Position numbers and translations under genes: made by a program
Assembly (NCBI RefSeq): GCF_029931775.1
Contig: NC_079325.1
Span: 52,622,286 to 52,686,285 of the forward strand
Direction: 5' to 3'
Origin: Euleptes europaea
Lineage: Eukaryota; Chordata; Lepidosauria; Squamata; Sphaerodactylidae
Length of the DNA: 64,000 bases
Notes under the pieces: model-generated
Told to the model about the DNA's origin: nothing
The model's input: only the letters and a program-made list of their open reading frames with translations
Database searches by the model: none
In this document: piece after piece, positions 44,071 to 53,831 of the stretch
How positions within the stretch are numbered: the stretch's first letter is position 1
Layout of the letters: every line of letters begins with the position of its first letter

Positions 44071-44095
44071 CGCAATGCCCTCCGGGATTTGTAGT
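44070..44095 (-). promoter_or_regulatory. ZNF143/THAP11-type promoter motif
   Basis: Read on the minus strand it begins ACTACAAATCCCGGAGGGCA and continues TTGCGG. This fits the known SBS motif (ACTACAATTCCCAGMATGC, with the downstream GCG extension) with few mismatches. Such motifs sit close to start sites of housekeeping promoters, so transcription probably begins just downstream (below 44070). Binding is inferred. Confidence 0.7.
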
Positions 44096-44583
44096 ATTTC
44101 TCCTTTTTCGGGTAGGCTGAGCGCTCCATCCTACACGTGGTCTGCTCTCGCGGAGAAGGGAGGGTGCGCTTTTCTTTCCGCCGCCTACTTTTCGTAGTTT
44201 CTTCTTCCCCCACCGTCCCAAATACTTTCTCCCCCCCCCTCCCGGGTTTTCGTCCCGTTGCAATATCCCCACGGGAAGATCTGAATGAATTCCTGCTTCG
44301 AGCAGGTCTTTGTCCCTTCGAACGTAGCTTTAAAAAAGAAAGAAAGAAAGCAAGAAAGCAATCCTCAGGCGTGCCTAAAGTGAACTACGAAAAAATGAAA
44401 GTTGCAGGGAAATTTTTGGGGGTTGTTATGCAAGCTCAGCTTCCTCCGGGAATGGGGCTTTTCAGGGCCGCCAGCGGCTGAAGGTCGGATTTTTAAGTAG
44501 ATCAACAGCTTGAGAGCTAAGCTGGAACTGAGAGAGGGAGGTCAAAGGAGAGAACATGAAGGATGATCGCTGCTTATCCGGGA

Positions 44584-44678
44584 GGCTCTGTGGCGCAATG
44601 GATAGCGCATTGGACTTCTAGATTGTGTGACGGGGCGAAGTCATTCAAAGGTTGTGGGTTCGAGTCCCACCAGAGTCG
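44584..44678 (+). tRNA. tRNA-Arg(UCU) with a 22-nt intron
   Basis: Complete nuclear tRNA gene. Acceptor stem GGCTCTG pairs with CAGAGTC (one G-T pair), discriminator G at 44678. The A box region is TGGCGCAATGG and the B box GGTTCGAGTCC. The anticodon TCT (44617-44619) sits in the loop CTTCTA...A, closed by TTGGA/TTCAA. An intron of about 22 nt (44621-44642, boundary uncertain by one base) lies just 3' of the anticodon loop purine, the canonical place. Mature length is 73 nt. Unlike the SINE heads in this window it has no degenerate arms. It is divergent from SLC27A4, about 0.5 kb upstream of its promoter motif. Confidence 0.96.
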
Positions 44679-44680
44679 TA

Positions 44681-44684
44681 TTTT
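44681..44684 (+). terminator. RNA polymerase III terminator
   Basis: TTTT begins two bases after the discriminator of the tRNA-Arg gene, the usual Pol III stop. Confidence 0.8.
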
Positions 44685-44689
44685 GACGC

Positions 44690-45460
44690 ATTCCTCTTTG
44701 ATACTTAAAAAAAAAAAACTAACGTGTTCAGAACAACATAGGCAGTATGTTAGTTCCGGTAAAACAACTTTAAAGTTTCCAGAAATCTTTTACAAACTTT
44801 TACCCCACCCTCAATCCCATTTAGGATATTCTTACGATACCTCGACCGTTACTAAATTGGACATCAAGTTGTTATTACCAAATCAGTGAGCAAAGTAACA
44901 TACTTATTTTACTTCCTTACTTATTGCAGAGATTCTAGCCTAGGCTTCCACTAATTTGATTTCATGCATACCTCAACGAACATGAGCAAAAAGGTCCCTG
45001 CCCAGAGAAGTTTACAATCTACACTTCAGCAGTGGAATAAACAACAGAATGGAGGGGGGGAGCAGGACTGGTGGTGAAAAGAAGCACACGGAGTTACATG
45101 TAAATCTCAAAAGTAATCCCCACAGTACTTTAAAAAAAATCTACACATTTTGGGCTGTGTATAAATAGCAAAGAATTGTCACCCCACTCTGCAGTGTATA
45201 TATTTATTCCATCTTTAAAAAAAATAGCCTCAGCAACTTACAAATGTAGAAACTAAAATTAATGACCATGTGTTAAAAGAAGCTGAAACCTGGCAATTTA
45301 AGACAAAAAGAATGGTGAATAGGCATTTAAATAACATTAAACAAAAGGCAGATAAATACTAATAAATTACTAATTATTAATTAAATAAATCATAAAACAG
45401 GTTGGTAGCGCAATCCTAAACAGAACTACACCCTTCTAAGTCCACTGACGTCAACGGACT
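44690..45460. other. Intergenic, unassigned
   Basis: AT-rich sequence just right of the tRNA gene. No exon or clear repeat; several A runs. Confidence 0.4.
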
Positions 45461-45465
45461 TACAA

Positions 45466-45668
45466 GTAGGGTTGCCAGCCTCCAGGAGGGTACCCAGAGA
45501 TCTCTTGCTATTACAATTGATCTCCACATAACCAAGATCAGTTCCCCTGGAGAAAATGGCTGCTTTGGAGGGTGGACTCCATGGCATTCTCCCCTCCCTA
45601 AACTCCACCCTTCCCAGGCTGCACCCCCAAATTCTCCAGGTATTTCCCAACCCAGAGCTGACAGCCCT
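45466..45668 (-). mobile_element. hAT MITE
   Basis: TAGGGTTGCCAGCCTCCAGG to GAGCTGACAGCCCTG. Confidence 0.8.
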
Positions 45669-45846
45669 GCTTACAAGGGTGCAATTCTGCTTAGGATTGG
45701 ACTGTGATCCTGGCATCTGAAAGACCGTCGAGATAACAGCGGGCAAACTTGTACAGGGATGGAATCCCACAGTTGTCAGAATACATGAAGAGCTCTGCTG
45801 GTTCAGACTGATATGGTCTATATCCAACATCCTGTTTTCCATTGTT

Positions 45847-46039
45847 AGGGTTGCCAGGTCCCTCTTCACTACTGGTGGAAGGTTTTTGGGGTGGAGCCTG
45901 AGGAGGGTGGGGTTTGGGGAGGGGAGGGACTTCCATTGCCAAAGCGGCCATTTTCTCCAGGTGAACTGATCTCTATCGGCTGGAGATCAGTTGTAATAGC
46001 GGGAGATCTCCAGCTAATACCTGGAGGTTGGCAACCCTG
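45847..46039 (+). mobile_element. hAT MITE
   Basis: TAGGGTTGCCAGGTCCCTCT to GGTTGGCAACCCTG; opposite to the copy 180 bp to its left. Confidence 0.85.
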
Positions 46040-46316
46040 TTCATTGTGGCCAACCAGAAGGAGTACCAGAGATTGAACCATCAGCCTGCTTTCTACCATT
46101 TGGCCGCAGGCCCTCTCTTTAATAATGGTCTGAATATTATTTTTAAGAAGCGCTTTAAAATCCCTTTTGGGAAAACACATACACATACCTCTGATAATTG
46201 TGTCCAGCAGCTACTGGGTCTCTCCTGAGGAAGGTCATCTGGAGTACCTAATTCATTTTCTTTGGGAAATACTTCCAGAAGGGATACCCTTATGATCAAG
46301 CATGGATGCCAAAGGG

Positions 46317-46549
46317 TCCAAACTGAAGAGGTTGAGCTGAAAAATGCTAAAATTACAAATATATAAATTTTAATAAGGTTCGCATTCAAGTTAAAAACAC
46401 AGGCCTCTAGCATAGGCAAAACTTTCACATTCACTGTATACAAACATGAACACCTGTGATGTACAATCTTTTTAACTTGAATGTGCACCTTATTAAAATT
46501 TATATATTCGTAATTTTAGCATTTTCCAGCTCAACCTCTTCGGTTTGGA
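46317..46549. mobile_element. Large palindromic element (TCCAAACTGAAGAGG ends)
   Basis: Arms of about 85 bp: TCCAAACTGAAGAGGTTGAG at the left is mirrored by CTCAACCTCTTCGGTTTGGA at the right, with ATGCTAAAATTAC / GTAATTTTAGCAT inside. Central spacer about 65 bp. No coding sequence. Probably a non-autonomous DNA transposon; family unknown. Confidence 0.8.
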
Positions 46550-46861
46550 ATCAGTACTCTGGTTGAGTTCCATTTGGTTTTCCCCGCCTCTTTTGTTGTT
46601 GTTTTGCCAAAGCATCCAGCTATCAGCATCCCCACCCCCTGCAGCTGGAAAGGAAATGGAGAGAAGAGAACCAACATCTTGGATTCTTCCCTCCCATCAT
46701 CTCTAGCAACCATTGGCCTCAGTTCTCAGTGTTCAGCCACAGGCCCGACAGATGCTCCAGCATTTTGTGAAGCTCATTTCGTTGCATAGAGGAGAAAAAT
46801 GAAATTGAGCATCTCAGCAATTGGGGTTAATTACCAAAACGGAGAATGAGGAGGCTGTAGG

Positions 46862-47060
46862 GTTGCCTGATCTCATCACATCTCAGAAGCTAAGCAGGGT
46901 CAACCCTGGTGAGTGTTTGCATGGGAGACCATCAAGGGATACCAGGGTTGCTGTGCAGAGGAAGGCACTGGCAAACCACCTCTGTTAGTCTCTTGCCATG
47001 AAAACCCCAAAAGGGGTCACCATAAGTCGGCTGCGACTTGACGGCACTTTACACATGCAC
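46862..47060 (+). repeat. 5S rRNA-derived SINE
   Basis: GCCTGATCTCATCACATCTC, AAGCTAAGCAGGGTCAACCC; tail TCGGCTGCGACTTGACGGCA. Confidence 0.88.
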
Positions 47061-47062
47061 GC

Positions 47063-47271
47063 AGGGTTGCCAACCTCCAGGTGCTAGCTGGAGCTCTCCT
47101 GCTGTTACAACTGATCTCCAGCCGATAGAGATCAGTTCACCTGGTGAAAATGACCGCTTTGGCAATTGGACTCTATGGCATTGAAGTCCCTCCCCTCCCC
47201 AAACCCTGCCCTCCTCAGGCTCTGTCCCAAAAACTTCCCATTGGTGGTGAAGAGGGACCTGGCAACCCTAG
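47063..47271 (-). mobile_element. hAT MITE
   Basis: CAGGGTTGCCAACCTCCAGG to CCTGGCAACCCTA; abuts the end of the 5S SINE. Confidence 0.85.
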
Positions 47272-47333
47272 GAGGCCAGCATGGGAAGAGGGACTCAAAA
47301 GGGTAAAATGTAAAAAATCAAGGGAAAGGAAGG

Positions 47334-47641
47334 AAGGCCCTTTATGTACGGGTTGTTTCCGTTGCTGCTGCCACCACTCCCCCGACTGCTTCGGGGCTTC
47401 GATTTCATTATGCATGTCTTTCCCAGCCTTTAGAAGTCACTTTGCTCCCTCCCTGTGTTTTCTCTGCATTTTCTGGGTGCTGTTTCTGGCAGCATCCAGA
47501 AAATGCAGGGGAAACACAGGGAGAGAGCGAAGTGACTTCTAAAGGTCAGAAAAGATGTGCATAATGAAATCAGAGCCCCGAAGTAGTCGGGGGGGTGGGG
47601 GGGTGATCGCCACAGAAACTACCCGTGCATAAAGGGCCCTT
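47334..47641. mobile_element. ~305-bp palindromic element
   Basis: Left arm AGGCCCTTTATGTACGGGTT..., right arm ...ACCCGTGCATAAAGGGCCCT. Inner mirrored pairs include GACTGCTTCGGGGCTTCGAT, TTCATTATGCAT, AGAAGTCACTT and GTGTTTTCTCTGCATTTTCT. Central loop TGCTGTTTCTGGCA near 47478-47491. Family not assigned. Confidence 0.8.
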
Positions 47642-48113
47642 GAAAGAAAAGTAGTCAACAAACATCTCAGTCCTCTTCCGCAAGACGCTCCCACCCAAAC
47701 CCACACATTCTTATCCTATATTATGGCGGATTATAATTGTAAACTGGTTTGGAAGCCCGTCCAGCTGCAAATACGGTAAGCATGTTATTAAAAATAATCA
47801 CACTAAATGCCTTTAAATTATTTCTATGTACTTCCCATTGCTCTGAGCAGCAAGAGGGGTAAACAGTGCTGTAAGGTTCATCTTCCTTTGCTTGACACTT
47901 TGCTGGAGACTTTTAGGATGTTTTTGTAAAACTGGTTTTATATGCACACATAGAAGAAGCAAACAGACCCCTTTGAACAGACTCAGGACAGGTCCCCACC
48001 GAGAGTGACTGCAAGCCATCCCGAACTGCAGCTAAACTTACAGATCTCTTCCTCTGTATTGGTCTGTGCAATTGTTACCAGAGGTAGTCCAGTCTAAACC
48101 TGTTGGAATGAAA

Positions 48114-48240
48114 TTAGGGATGCCAGCCACCAGGTCGGACCTGGGGATCCCCTGGAATTACAGTTCATCTCCAGTCTATGGAGATCAGTTCCTCTGAAGA
48201 AAATGGACGCTTTGGACGGTGGACTCCATGGCATTGCGCC
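48114..48240 (-). mobile_element. hAT MITE, left part
   Basis: TAGGGATGCCAGCCACCAGG to CTCCATGGCATTGCG; a second TAGGGTTGCCAACC start follows at 48241 but breaks off after ~25 bp. Confidence 0.7.
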
Positions 48241-48621
48241 TAGGGTTGCCAACCTTCAGGTGGTGGTGTAAAAAAAAAAAAGACTTGTGCTGTACTAATA
48301 AAGGTTAACAAAAAGCACAGCCGCTATGGCCAGCCCATGTTCATACAATGAGGACAATGATGCAGCTCAAAAGTCACCGGTATTTATATGACCAATACTA
48401 TGTGTATACATTCAATTACCAGCTAGCGAAATGCACCTAACTAATCAGACAACAACCTACACAAAACACCGCGACAAAAGTGAAACAGTAAGTGAGCATT
48501 ACATAGAGCCAGCACAGCTGGCAATAAGTGCAGTAATAGCTATCCTATATGGATATGTAGTTGTTTACAAGTAACAAAGTATGTGGATAGCTCCGACCAG
48601 GGGTCCCCAGCCTTTCTGAGA

Positions 48622-48935
48622 GAGTGTAGTGGTTAAGAGCTGTGGTTTAGAACAGTGGTCTCTGATCTGGAGAGCAGGGTTTGATTCCCCACTCCTCCAC
48701 ATGAGCGGCGGAGGCTAATCTGGGGAACTGGATTTGTTTCCCCACTCCTACACACGAAGCCAGCTGGGTGACCTTGGGCTAGTCACAGCTCTCTTAGAGC
48801 TCTCTCAGCCCCACCTACCTCACAGAGTGTCTGTTGTGGGGAGGGGAAGGGAAGGTGATTGTAAGCCAATTTGATTCTCCCTTAAGTGGTAGAGAAAGTC
48901 GGCATATAAACCAACTCTTCTTCTTCTTTGATCTA
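48622..48935 (+). repeat. SINE A inserted in a hAT-like element
   Basis: Full-length SINE A. Left flank CAGGGGTCCCCAGCCTTTCT (48599-48618) resembles a hAT end; right flank GGGCACCTTTGTAATTCTGA resembles its inner part. Confidence 0.8.
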
Positions 48936-49479
48936 GCGGGCACCTTTGTAATTCTGACACAATGTGGTTGGTGCAACGACAAAATGCCACATCATAGCTG
49001 CTGGAGGCATAGCTAGCCATATCTCACCTTCAGTCACACATTGAAGATCCTTGTGCTGTGGTGGCAGCTGCTGCCAAAGCAAAGTTTTAAAAACCTACAA
49101 TGGCCAAGAGGAACCTGGCAACCCTAAATAAAATAGTGGAATAATTCTGCATAGGATCACATTGTTCTTTTAAACTACCCCGCTTTTTTGTTTAGGGCAG
49201 GGCCCCCAATTTTTTAAGCCTGTACAATTCTGGCATGGTGTGTTGGCCCAGCCACAAAATGGCTGCCACAAAATGGCTTCTGCGGGAGGCAGAGCCAGCC
49301 ACAAAATGGCTGCTGCAGCTTACCTTACAGTGAAGATGCTTGTGGCACCTTCTGCCAAAGCGGCCTTTTTAAAAACCGCACAACCAGTCATCAAATGTCC
49401 AATCGGTACTCAGAAGGCTTGTTGGGCAAAAGCCCCACCTGGCCCTGCCCATTTTCAAAAAACAGTGGGTGGCAGGTAG

Positions 49480-49560
49480 GGTTTTTCCTCAGGTGAACTG
49501 GTCCCTATTGGCTGGAGACCAGTTGTAATAGCAGGAGATCCCCAGCCACCACCGGGAGGT
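49480..49560 (+). mobile_element. hAT MITE, 3' half
   Basis: CAGGTGAACTGGTCCCTATT to ACCGGGAGGT, cut off by the hairpin insertion to its right. Confidence 0.7.
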
Positions 49561-49691
49561 TATATTTGTCGGTTCTTGTCAGTTATCCGGGCTGTGTGAC
49601 CGTGGTACCACGGTCGCACAGCCCGGATAACCTACAAGAACCGACGAACTCTGACCGCGAAAGCCTCCGACAATCTTTTGTTATATTTGTC
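49559..49691. mobile_element. Hairpin insertion flanked by 12-bp direct repeats
   Basis: GTTATATTTGTC at 49559-49570 and again at 49680-49691. Inside, a 77-bp imperfect palindrome (49569-49645) centred on GTGGTACCAC, arms GTCGGTTCTTGT / ACAAGAACCGAC and TTATCCGGGCTGTG / CGCACAGCCCGGATAA. Sequence of this kind is known as a dispersed repeat in reptiles; class uncertain. Confidence 0.75.
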
Positions 49692-49699
49692 ACTTCGAG

Positions 49700-50550
49700 A
49701 AGAGCCATTGCAAGATTAAAAAATTAAAATGTGCCGCATTCAGAGAACTTGTAGCGATAATAGCGTCACAAAACCAGATGGGCAAGTTGGTTTTTCCTGA
49801 ATTACAGCAAGCACACCAATCTGGCAGGCAGCCAACTCCACTCAAAAGGGACTTTTGTTTTCTTATTAGAGCATTTTTACCTTCAAGTTCTAAAGGCTGC
49901 ATTTAGGGATCACTTATCACATTACTGTTTTAAATCACAAACATCACACCATTCAAGGACTGGAGAGCTAAAAAAAAACAACCATTTCTTTTACTTGGAT
50001 AATTTTTGATGGGAGAGATGAAGTTTGCAAAAGGTGTTGAATGAACGAGGCAGAAAGGGAATGTCTCCGAAAGGCAGTACATTGTAGTAGTTAGCATCAG
50101 GCTAAGGACTGGAGAGAACCTGGTAGACAAACCATTGCCTTGGTGTAGCTTTTCACCCAGTTTGGGGAGACTGGTAGAGAAGGGAGGCAGGAGCCTCGGA
50201 GGGGTGAGGTGGAGAGAAAATTCCTAAACTGGGCACAGCAATTTTTACACGTCATGTAAAACGAAGAAGCGAGGCTTTTTCCCTTCAGGCTAACACGTTC
50301 ATTTATAAGAGGAGAGGGGGGGGGAAGTGGATCAAAACATTGGTTTTTGTTATTTATCCTTTAGACTTGCATCCTGCTCTTTAGACTTCTTTCTTTAGGC
50401 TTACGTCCATTGGGTTACAGTGGATGGTTGTCCCTGCGAAACGGGCAAGCAGGTGACTGGCATAGCTGAGTAGGATTCACGGGCCTCGTTGAAGCCCAGT
50501 TTTTTACCCATTGCTCCTTCCGCTCTCTTCGCCTTGCGTGCCCCAGCAAA
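49700..50550. other. Intergenic, unassigned
   Basis: No gene or named repeat recognised between SLC27A4 and COQ4 here. Confidence 0.4.
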
Positions 50551-50564
50551 GAGGCAAACTAGAG

Positions 50565-50819
50565 CACTGGTTCCCAACCAGGGGTCCGCGAGAACTAAAT
50601 TAAGGTCCGTGAAACAAAGTTATAAACCATAATAAATTAATATTTTCAATTAAAAGTTCTCTATTATGAAAAATATTCAAATATTATCCTAAGTTTAATA
50701 ACACTTATGATTAAAGTTTATTTTCAATTTCTCGGAATTTTTATTTTGAACCTTGGGGTCCCTGCACCGAACAAAAAAGTCCTAGTGGTCCCTGGTCAAA
50801 AAAAGGTTGGGAGCCACTG
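50565..50819. mobile_element. hAT element (CACTGGTTCCCAACC family), exact TSD
   Basis: 255 bp, ends CACTGGTTCCCAACCAGGGG / GGTTGGGAGCCACTG. AACTAGAG at 50557-50564 and 50820-50827 is a perfect 8-bp duplication, so this is a fairly young insertion. AT-rich interior without coding sequence. Confidence 0.93.
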
Positions 50820-51121
50820 AACTAGAGGCCTGGTTCGGAGGCAAAACTGCACCAACTGCGCATAACAGCGTCCCATGTCCTGCAGTGTGTCCTAGCTATT
50901 GGTATGGTGCTGAAGAGGGCTGAGAAGAGCACCAAAGAGACCAGGGCCCCTGGCATAGTGACAAAGTCCCCTGGTGGGGGATGACCTTGGTTCAATATTC
51001 TCCCTCAGGGCAACCTACCTCCCAAGGTTGTTGTGAGGATAAAATGGAGGAAAGGAGAACCATGTATATGCCACTTATGATTGAACTTATAACACACTTG
51101 CCAGAAAGATGACCTCAGCAT

Positions 51122-51313
51122 AGGGTTGCCAGGTCCCTCTTCGCCACCAGTGGGAGGTTTTTGGGGTGGAGCCTGAGGAGGGCTGGGTTTGGGGAGGGAC
51201 TCCAATGCCATAGAGTCCAGTTGTCAAACCAGCCATTTTCTCCAGGTGAACTGATCTCTATCAGCTGGAGATCAGTTGTAACAGGAGATTTCCAGCTAGT
51301 GCCTGGAGGTTGG
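51122..51313 (+). mobile_element. hAT MITE, right end cut by an LTR
   Basis: TAGGGTTGCCAGGTCCCTCT to GCCTGGAGGTTGG; the terminal CAACCCTA is missing where the LTR starts. Confidence 0.8.
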
Positions 51314-51842
51314 TGTCAGGCCTTTGCTGTTATCAGGAGTAAAGGCTCCTGACATGAGTAGGCCAGTTTCTGGCTACACGTCAAGTTCTTGGTTCTCATG
51401 CCTGTAAATTCTGTGTACAGTTTCGCTTGTCCTGGTTTCCACAGCTGTGCTCTAATGTTTAGTCTTCCTTCCCGGGAATTGCTTATCTCGGGATTGCTTA
51501 GCCATGTTTACCTTCACAGCCTGTAGTGCTTTTAAACATGTAACCTGCCTGTGTTTCGCCATTACCAGCCTCACCTGCCTGTAGGCAGTCAGTTCTTTTA
51601 TCTGTCTTTTTGCTCCTAATAAAGTAGTACTGCTTCAGAGCTACCTGCCAGGATGAGTTTGCTTAAGGGATGCTAGGGACAGATGCCTGATTCTGACATT
51701 CGGCTGGTAATGCCAGAATCAGACATCTGTCCCTAGAATCCCTTAAGCAAACTCATCCAGGCAGGTAGCTCTGAAGAAGTAATACTTTATTAGGAGCAAA
51801 AAGACAGATAAAAGGACTGACTGCCTACAGGCAGGTGAGGCT
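51314..51842 (+). mobile_element. Fossil solo LTR plus inverted copy of its 3' part
   Basis: LTR 51314-51698 (385 bp) begins TGTCAGGCC and ends TTCTGACA, with a poly(A) signal AATAAAG in its 3' part. After a 12-bp spacer, 51711-51842 is a diverged reverse copy of the last ~140 bp. No internal genes remain. Retroviral or Ty3-like; broken, moderately old. Confidence 0.7.
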
Positions 51843-52330
51843 GGTCCTTCTCTACTCTTGCATGAGAACAAGCCATGCCATTTAGCCCAGTGGGCACATT
51901 TTCCCCATGGGGAGCTTCCAGCGCGGAGGGGCAGTTGCTCTGTTGACGGTAGGAGATCTAGCTCACTTTGTCTCCCTGAACAATGACACTCCCTTCCCCT
52001 TCCAAAACATTCTCCTTCTCTCCCCTTTTCCCTTGCCAGTCATCTCAGCTGTCTTGACAGCAGCTGGCTCCTGCTTGAACCAAACAGGGCCTTCCTCAGG
52101 GTGAAGAAGAAATTCAAGAGGGTAAACGCCCAGGTGTGGTGACATCTGGTTTCAAATCTTTGCTCATCCACAAAGCTCACTAGATCAGGGGTCCCAACAC
52201 AGTGCCCGTGGACACCATAGTACCCACCAACACCTTTCCTGGCACCCATCGAGTGTTTCAGAAAAGTAGGTGGGACATTCTCAGCAGGGTTTTTGATTGG
52301 CCATTGGCAATCCGATTAGCTGTACAGATG

Positions 52331-52612
52331 AAGAAGAGTTGGTTTTTATATACCGACTCTCTTTTTAAGGAGAATCAAACCAGCTTACGATCGCCTTCTC
52401 CTCTCCCCACAACAGACACCTTGTGACATAAGTGGGGCTGAGAGAGTTCTGAGAGAACTGTGACTAGCCCAACGTCACCCAGCAGGCTTCATGTGGAGTA
52501 GTGGGGAAACCAACCCAGTTCACCAGATGAGAGTCTGCCACTGATGTGAAGGAGTGGGGAACCATACTCGGTTCTCCAGATTAGAGGTCGCCGCTCTCAA
52601 CCACTACACAAT
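52331..52612 (-). repeat. SINE A nested in the hAT element
   Basis: GAAGAAGAGTTGGTTTTTAT tail to AACCACTACACAA head; somewhat diverged. Confidence 0.8.
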
Positions 52613-52619
52613 AATGTTG

Positions 52620-53140
52620 TTTTGGGGGCAGCTGCCCCAATATTTGGTTTTTGATTTTTTTTAATTAAGATTAACAATAATACAATAATGCAGCATTAAA
52701 AACAAACTTCTTTCCAAACAAACATCGACCAGTACTTATAAAACCTACAAAATATATAACTTTTTAAATAAACACTCTATGAACCATCACCAACAGAATC
52801 TAGACTTTTAAGCGTGTTCTTCATTCGGTATATTGTGGAATTCCATATTCCATCTAATTCCTCTATGTTTTTGTTATTTTGATAGTAAGTTAATTTAATC
52901 AACACATAAATCTCCCTTACTTTGTCGAACCAACTATTTAAATTTGGAGAATTTAAATTTGGAGAATTTTGCCAGATGCCTTTCCAGCATCTGGCAAAAT
53001 TTATCCTTGCTAATGTTACCATATGGAAGAATACATCAAGGAGTTTCTTAAAGTTTAACAAGATTATTTCTGGATTCATGGGTATTTCGATTTCCAGACC
53101 TTTAGATATTATATTTATCACTTTTTTTCCAATCAACTGT
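52620..53140 (-). mobile_element. L1-type LINE, ORF2 C-terminal end
   Basis: Minus-strand frame (52777-53136) reads LARINFARCWK, WFDKVREIYVLIKLTYY and EELDGIWNS, the pattern at the end of vertebrate L1 ORF2. 3' UTR to the left is A/T-rich. 5' truncated; NLNSPNLNS is a local duplication. Confidence 0.7.
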
Positions 53141-53831
53141 GGCTGTAGTACACTCCCACCACATATGGTAAAAACCCGCCTTATCCAATATTTGTTTTAT
53201 ACTTTATCTCACTCCTCTTTACCAGTGTATTTTTAAAAATTACTCCTTTTGTCCCCTACACTCGGGCTGCTCCGCCTCCTGTGGTGGCCATTTTGTGGCT
53301 TCGCCCGCCCCCCACCCTGTGTCAGAACTCTAAAGGTGCCCACGGGCTCAAAAAGGTTGGGGACCCCTGTACTAGATAATCTTCACCCAAGTCTTAGTTG
53401 GCCTTTATTCCCTGACTGCAAAATGGAACCTCTCTCACATGCTTGTTGTAAGGGTGAAGGAAATAAAGGCATGTTACATTTAAGAACATCAACAACCAGG
53501 AAGGGACGTTTTATCTACAACAAGTCTTCTCCTATACAATCCAGCCTGCCAGTTAAGATCTGCCTGTCAAGCTCTGTTCTCTCTCTGTCCCTGCCTTCAG
53601 AGGTGAGGTGGGTGGGGTCTAGAGACATGGCGTGTTTTTTGTGGTGGCAGCTCACCTCCAAAACACCCTGCCCCTTCAGGCTTGCCTGGCGCCTACTTTA
53701 TTTTGTTTCCGGTGCCAGGCCAAGGCACATCTTTTCATCCAAGCTTTTTAATAATATCAGCTTTTTAATGGTCTGCTTCTGTTTTATGGATCGTTTTTAT
53801 GTCACTTACGTCCAGTGGGCCCGCCTAATCT

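Larger units (their letters stand above)
43340..44290 (-). promoter_or_regulatory. CpG-island promoter of SLC27A4
   Basis: GC-rich block with dense CpG, unlike the AT-richer, CpG-poor flanks. It has no evident TATA box. It lies between the tRNA gene and the first coding exon, as expected for a broadly expressed TATA-less promoter. Alanine-, proline- and arginine-rich open frames here on both strands are by-products of composition. Whether the island also drives a plus-strand transcript cannot be told from sequence. Confidence 0.8.
52186..53369. mobile_element. hAT element, second copy, split by SINE A and L1
   Basis: Ends CAGGGGTCCCAACAC / AGGTTGGGGACCCCTG; flanks CACTAGAT / TACTAGAT (7 of 8). 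Left part 52186-52327, right part about 53140-53369, shares ATTACTCCTTTTGTCCCCT with the copy at 37.7 kb. Confidence 0.88.

Noticed and set aside
43301-44272. Long open frames on both strands (up to 207 codons) in the CpG island
   Set aside because: High GC removes stop codons; the translations are low-complexity P/A/R-rich with no domain, and frames overlap on both strands.
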